Positions 60,062 to 64,000 of a stretch of DNA of 64,000 nucleotides are shown one piece after another. The notes beneath the pieces are model-generated. The model saw only the letters and a list, made by a program, of their open reading frames with translations. It did no database searches and was not told the origin of the DNA. A program made the translations under genes and the position numbers. Numbering within the stretch: position 1 is the stretch's first letter; every line of letters begins with the position of its first letter. The DNA comes from Roseomonas alba. Its GTDB lineage: Bacteria > Pseudomonadota > Alphaproteobacteria > Acetobacterales > Acetobacteraceae. The stretch spans positions 62,001 through 126,000 of the forward strand of contig NZ_JAHYBZ010000002.1 of the NCBI RefSeq assembly GCF_019430885.1. The letters run 5' to 3'.

Positions 60062-61399
60062 ATGGGCGCAGGGAATTCGGACCGGCAGATGCGGATGGGC
60101 GTCTTCGTGCAGGCGGCGGGGCATCACGTCGCCGGTTGGCGCCATCCGGACGCCATTCCTGGCGGGCCCGACATCGCCCTGATGCGCCACATCGCCGCGA
60201 CCGCTGAGCGCGGCAAGTTCGACATGTTCTTCCTGGCCGACAATTTCGCGACGGGCTACGCCGAGCATCCCTCCTCGATCGGCAAGTTCGAACCGCTGAC
60301 GCTGCTCTCGGTGCTGTCGGCCCACACCACGCATCTCGGCCTCGCCGCCACCGCCTCGACCACCTATTCCGAGCCCTATCATGTCGCCCGCGCCTTCGCC
60401 TCGCTGGACCATCTGTCGGGCGGGCGCGCGGCGTGGAATGTGGTGACGTCGTCCTACCCCAAGAATGGCGCGGTGTTCGGTCGCGAGCATCCCTCGCACG
60501 CCGATCGCTACGCCATCGCCGGCGAGTTCGTGGAGGCCTGCCTCCAGCTCTGGGATTCCTGGGATGACGGCGCCTTCGTCATGGATAAGGCGGCGGGGAC
60601 CTTTGTCCGTCCCGGTTCGCTGCACGTGCCGGATTTCCACGGCACGTATTTCACCATCACCGGCGGGCTGAACCTGCCGCGCTCCCCGCAGGGGCATCCG
60701 GTCATCATCCAAGCGGGCAGTTCCGCGCCGGGCCAGGCGCTCGCCGCGCGCACGGCCGAGGTGGTTTTCACCGCCCAGAATAGCCTGACCGATGCGCAGG
60801 ACTTCTATCGCGGCCTGAAGGCGCAACTCGCCCAATACAAGCGGCGCGAGGATGAACTGAAGATCATGCCCGGCTTCATGCCCATCATCGGCAAGGATGA
60901 GGCCGAGGCTAAGGCGCTGTTTGCCGCGCTGAACCGCAACCTCGACATGAAGCAGGCCAACACCGTGTTGTCCGACCGGCTGGGTACGGACATGTCGCGT
61001 TTCGACCTCGACGGGCCCGTGCCGGAACTGCCGGAAAGCGACCACCTGAAAAGCCGCGCCTTGCTTCTGCTGGAAACCGCACGGCGCGAGGGGCTGACGC
61101 TACGCGAACTCTGCTACCGCGTCGCCGCCTCACGCGGGCATCTGATGGTGGTGGGTTCGCCGATGCAGGTCGCGGATACGATGGAGCTGTGGTTCCGCGA
61201 AGGCGCGGCCGACGGCTTCAACCTGATGCCGCCCTTCTTCCCGGGGCAGTTCGACGCCTTCGTCGACCAGGTCGTGCCAATCCTGCAGGAGCGCGGGCTG
61301 TTCCGCCGGGAATACGAGGGCGCGACGCTGCGCGACAATCTCGGCCTCGCCCGGCCGGCGAGCCGCTATGCGGCGGCGATGGAGAGCGCGGCGGAGTAG
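60062..61399 (+). CDS. LLM-class flavin-dependent monooxygenase (NtaA/SnaA/DszA group)
   Basis: The 445-residue protein starts MGAGNSDRQMRMG with AGGAG 8 bp upstream. NtaA/DszA-type signatures include FDMFFLADNF, FEPLTLLSVLSAHTTHLGLA, GRAAWNVVTSSYPKNGAVFG and VIIQAGSSAPGQALAARTAE. It uses FMNH2 from a separate reductase to oxygenate an S- or N-containing compound; no reductase gene is nearby. The substrate is unknown. It converges with the dehydratase gene. Confidence 0.92.
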   Translation: MGAGNSDRQMRMGVFVQAAGHHVAGWRHPDAIPGGPDIALMRHIAATAERGKFDMFFLADNFATGYAEHPSSIGKFEPLTLLSVLSAHTTHLGLAATASTTYSEPYHVARAFASLDHLSGGRAAWNVVTSSYPKNGAVFGREHPSHADRYAIAGEFVEACLQLWDSWDDGAFVMDKAAGTFVRPGSLHVPDFHGTYFTITGGLNLPRSPQGHPVIIQAGSSAPGQALAARTAEVVFTAQNSLTDAQDFYRGLKAQLAQYKRREDELKIMPGFMPIIGKDEAEAKALFAALNRNLDMKQANTVLSDRLGTDMSRFDLDGPVPELPESDHLKSRALLLLETARREGLTLRELCYRVAASRGHLMVVGSPMQVADTMELWFREGAADGFNLMPPFFPGQFDAFVDQVVPILQERGLFRREYEGATLRDNLGLARPASRYAAAMESAAE

Positions 61400-61409
61400 G
61401 ACGCTGTTG

Positions 61410-61430
61410 GAGAGGGGCAAAGCCCCTCTC
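61410..61430. terminator. Single H1-type hairpin R9 between convergent genes
   Basis: A 9-bp perfect stem GAGAGGGGC-AAA-GCCCCTCTC lies in the 55-bp gap between converging LLM and dehydratase genes. It is the H1 hairpin of the dispersed family standing alone. It probably terminates both transcripts. Confidence 0.65.
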
Positions 61431-61454
61431 TGGTCGCTATCGCCACCCCGCGTT

Positions 61455-63245
61455 TCAGTGATTGTGCCGGCTCTCCCCGCGCGTCTCGAGGATGTTCAGG
61501 AACAGTGTCGCCGGCTCCAGGCACCCGCCGGTCCCGAGGCTGCCGACCATGCTCCGGTAGATCTCCTCCCACGGCGTCTTGTGCAGGATATCCGGGGCCT
61601 TCCACGCCGCACGGCGGGCGGCGAGCTCCTCGGCCGGGATCAGCACATCGACCTTGCGCGTGGTGAGATCGATGCGGATCGGGTCGCCATCCTTCAGCAG
61701 CGCGAGCCCGCCGCCGACGGCCGCCTCGGGCGAGACGTTCAGGATCGACGGTGACCCCGAGGTCCCGGACTGCCGCCCGTCGCCCATGGTCGGCAGCGCG
61801 CCGATGCCGCGTTTGATGAGCGCGGCGGGGGGCTGCATGTTCACCACCTCCGCCGAGCCCGGATAGCCGACCGGGCCGCTATTGCGGATGACGAGCACCG
61901 TCTTCTCGTCGATGCCGAGCGACGGGTCCTCGATGCGGGCATGGTAGTCCTCGGGGCCTTCGAAGACGGCGACCTTGCCCTCGAAGACATCGGGCGGGTT
62001 GGACAGGAAGCGGTCGCGGAACGCCTTGTCGATGACGCTGATCTTCATCACGGCGTTGTCGAACAGATTGCCCGACAGTACCACGAAGCCGGCGCGTTCC
62101 TTCATCGGCTTCGCCAGCGGGCGGATCACCTCCGGGTCGGCCTCAGCGACGGTCGAGAGGTTCTCGGCCAGCGTCTTGCCTGTCACCGTCATGACGTCGC
62201 CATGCAGCAGCCCGGCGTCGAGCAGCTGCTTCATCACCGCGGGCACCCCGCCGGCGCGGAAGAAGGCCTCGCCGAGGTAGCGACCGGCCGGCTGGCAATC
62301 GACCAGCAGCGGGATGTCGGCGCCGACGCGCTGCCAGTCCTCGACGGTGTGATCGACGCCCATGTGCCGCGCGATCGCGACCATGTGGATCGGGCAGTTG
62401 GACGACGCGCCGATCGCCGAGGCGACCGCGACCGCATTCTCGAAGGCCTTCTTCGTCATGATGTCGGAGGGACGCAGGTTCTCGCGCACCATCTCGACGA
62501 TGCGGCGGCCGGTCTCGTAGGCGATCTGGCCGCGCTGACGATACGGGCCGGGGATCGCGGCGCAGCCGGTCAGCGACATGCCGACCGCCTCGGCCAGCGA
62601 GTTCATCGACAGCGCCGTGCCCATGGTCGAGCAATGCCCGACGCTGGTCGCGCTCGCGGCCACCATGTCGATGAAGGTGTCGTTGTCGATCTCCCCGGCG
62701 GCGAGCATCTTGCGCGCCTCCCACACGATCGTCCCCGACCCGGCGAGCCGTCCCTTCCACCAGCCATCCAGCATGGGGCCGCCGGACAGCCCGATGGCCG
62801 GGATGTTGACCGTCGCCGCGCCCATCAGCTGCGCGGGCGTGGTCTTGTCGCAGCCCATGGTCAGCACCACGCCGTCCATCGGATAACCGTGCAGGATCTC
62901 GACCAGCGAGAGGTATTGCAGGTTGCGATCCAGCGCCGCGGTGGGGCGCTTCAAGGTTTCCTGGATCGGATGGACGGGAAATTCCAGCGGCACGCCGCCC
63001 GCATCCCGAATACCGGCCTTCACGCGGTCCGCGAGCGCGATGTGATGCCGGTTGCAGGGCGCGATGTCGGACCCGGTCTGGGCGATGCCGATGATCGGGC
63101 GGCCGGATTGCAGCTCGCCGCGCGTCATGCCGAAGTTCAGCATGCGCTCGACATAGAGCGAGGTCATCCCCGGATCGGTCGGATCGTCGAACCAGCGCTG
63201 GCTGCGCAGCGTGAACGGCCGCTTGGTCTGGTCCTGGTCCGCCAT
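61455..63245 (-). CDS. IlvD/Edd-family sugar-acid dehydratase
   Basis: The 596-residue protein ([20 protein letters not shown]) has three Fe-S-type cysteines in SDIAPCNRH (about 61), [12 protein letters not shown] (about 128) and [11 protein letters not shown] (about 203). It also has [19 protein letters not shown] near its end. The N-terminal [15 protein letters not shown] and the overall layout match L-arabinonate/xylonate-type dehydratases rather than the amino-acid pathway IlvD. It would convert a sugar acid to its 2-keto-3-deoxy form. GGAGGG lies upstream of the start. Confidence 0.92.
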   Translation of the reverse strand: MADQDQTKRPFTLRSQRWFDDPTDPGMTSLYVERMLNFGMTRGELQSGRPIIGIAQTGSDIAPCNRHHIALADRVKAGIRDAGGVPLEFPVHPIQETLKRPTAALDRNLQYLSLVEILHGYPMDGVVLTMGCDKTTPAQLMGAATVNIPAIGLSGGPMLDGWWKGRLAGSGTIVWEARKMLAAGEIDNDTFIDMVAASATSVGHCSTMGTALSMNSLAEAVGMSLTGCAAIPGPYRQRGQIAYETGRRIVEMVRENLRPSDIMTKKAFENAVAVASAIGASSNCPIHMVAIARHMGVDHTVEDWQRVGADIPLLVDCQPAGRYLGEAFFRAGGVPAVMKQLLDAGLLHGDVMTVTGKTLAENLSTVAEADPEVIRPLAKPMKERAGFVVLSGNLFDNAVMKISVIDKAFRDRFLSNPPDVFEGKVAVFEGPEDYHARIEDPSLGIDEKTVLVIRNSGPVGYPGSAEVVNMQPPAALIKRGIGALPTMGDGRQSGTSGSPSILNVSPEAAVGGGLALLKDGDPIRIDLTTRKVDVLIPAEELAARRAAWKAPDILHKTPWEEIYRSMVGSLGTGGCLEPATLFLNILETRGESRHNH

Positions 63246-63324
63246 GGCGCTCCCTCCGTTTGCCTTTGGGAGAGCCTGGGTCCGCGCCGCCGGGGCTGTC
63301 AATCGGCCCGACGGCGCAGGCGCG

Positions 63325-63669
63325 TCAGGGGAAGTTGATGTCGGTCAGTTCGCAGGTGTTGATGTTGCGCTGTTCGACGGCGCGGCCGCCCTCGACGACG
63401 ATGCGGATGTCGTTCACGCACTGCCCGTCGGGCAGACGGACGATGAAGGTCTGTCCGGCCGCCAGGACGTTCTGGCCCAGCCGGTCCTGGCCCCAGTTGC
63501 TGTCCTGCGAGGAGGAGACATAGAGCTCCATGATCGTCTGGTTCGACCGGTTGTTCAGCCGGAAGGACGGGTCGGTGGTCTGGGCCTGCGCGGCACCGGC
63601 CAGGCCGAAGGCGAAGGCGGTGGCGACGGCGGCGGAACCGAGGCCGAAAAGGACGCGGCGAGCGTTCAT
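63325..63669 (-). CDS. Small exported protein of unknown function
   Basis: The 114-residue protein starts MNARRVLFGLGSAAVATAFA, an export signal (possibly Tat-like) ending AQAQT. A compact domain follows: SFRLNNRSNQTIMELYVSSS, DSNWGQDRLGQNVLAAGQTF, RLPDGQCVNDIRIVVEGGR and INTCELTD. The two cysteines may pair. This family is seen in Rhodobacterales/Rhodospirillales as Tat-signal proteins with no known role. A start three codons earlier (MPSMNARR) is possible. Confidence 0.75.
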   Translation of the reverse strand: MNARRVLFGLGSAAVATAFAFGLAGAAQAQTTDPSFRLNNRSNQTIMELYVSSSQDSNWGQDRLGQNVLAAGQTFIVRLPDGQCVNDIRIVVEGGRAVEQRNINTCELTDINFP

Positions 63670-63869
63670 GGAGGGCATCCGGGATGATGCCGCCGGATCG
63701 GCGGCGCCATCACCCTGCGCCGCCGATGCTTGACCGACGATGAAGCCGTTCAGGGAGCCGTTCGGCACCCCACCGGGCCATCGAATTCAACATACTGTCG
63801 CTGGGTGGCTGGATTGGGGTGCGGGGCGGTGCCGGACATGCGCTGCACGGCGCATGCCCAGACGCCCGT

Positions 63870-64000
63870 TCAGGCCGCCGGCGCTTCCTCGAGGAAGCCC
63901 TGCACCGCCTGGTACAGAACACCCCGGTTGCGTTCCAGCAGCATCATGTGCGTGCCTTCGCCCAGCATCACCAGACGCTTGCCCGGGCTGTTCGTCATCA
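63870..64000 (-). CDS. Alpha/beta hydrolase, C-terminal part (truncated by window)
   Basis: Only the last 43 or so residues are inside: RLVMLGEGTHMMLLERNRGV followed by LYQAVQGFLEEAPAA and a stop. The GEGTHMMLLE stretch is the catalytic-His region of alpha/beta hydrolases. The substrate and start cannot be seen. Confidence 0.7.
   Translation of the reverse strand, partial: MTNSPGKRLVMLGEGTHMMLLERNRGVLYQAVQGFLEEAPAA

Overview
The window is about 70% GC, with dense gene packing and many start/stop overlaps. It reads as chromosome of an alphaproteobacterium, most likely Acetobacteraceae of the Roseomonas type. That placement is an inference from gene orders (miaB-phoH-ybeY-corC-lnt, HIG1-etfBA, purF-cvpA-radA) and from several solitary Bug/TctC receptors. 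No rRNA, tRNA, CRISPR array, transposase or phage gene was seen.

Layout: 1-8 kb holds etfBA with a HIG1-domain protein, an MFS permease, a large MscS channel, a RluA pseudouridine synthase and a PfkB sugar kinase. 8-15 kb is the RNA-maturation/envelope block miaB-phoH-ybeY-corC-lnt plus a PraR-like XRE regulator. 15-25 kb is accessory metabolism: PlsC, three Bug receptors (one beside an octopine/nopaline-dehydrogenase-like enzyme, one in an operon with an epimerase), a LysR regulator, and a split chromate transporter with a WYL regulator. 25-29 kb is acpP-fabF, mltG and ydcF. 29-34 kb is a surface-decoration cluster (two sulfotransferases, a GT61 glycosyltransferase, an FkbM methyltransferase). 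34-38 kb is the der-bamB-TPR block. 38-41 kb holds an SDR and lrgAB with a divergent LysR regulator. 41-50 kb is purF-cvpA-radA, then an asparagine-synthase-like amidotransferase with three glycosyltransferases. 50-55 kb ends in a divergent Tat-exported hydrolase / ECF sigma-NrsF pair. 55-64 kb holds a deacetylase, a FAH-LprI-YdhR operon, an SDR, a LysE exporter, an LLM monooxygenase and an IlvD/Edd sugar-acid dehydratase. The dehydratase, SDR and FAH enzyme together fit a non-phosphorylative sugar-acid degradation route.

The most unusual signal is a dispersed intergenic repeat family. Its complete form (48574-48803) is four GC-rich hairpins in fixed order: GGGGC-loop-GCCCC, CCAAAGGCC-loop-GGCCTTTGG, CCAAGTGCT-loop-AGCACTTGG, GGGGC-loop-GCCCC. 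Full, partial, inverted or composite copies lie near 6.2, 10.5-10.9, 15.2, 21.6-22.0, 26.9-27.2, 38.9, 41.4, 48.6 and 61.4 kb, always between genes and without a transposase. The clearest regulatory signal is a pair of divergent GTAACG-N16-CGAA sequences, one before the ECF sigma gene and one before the hydrolase. A second is a nested palindrome over the start codons of the lrgAB-linked LysR gene.
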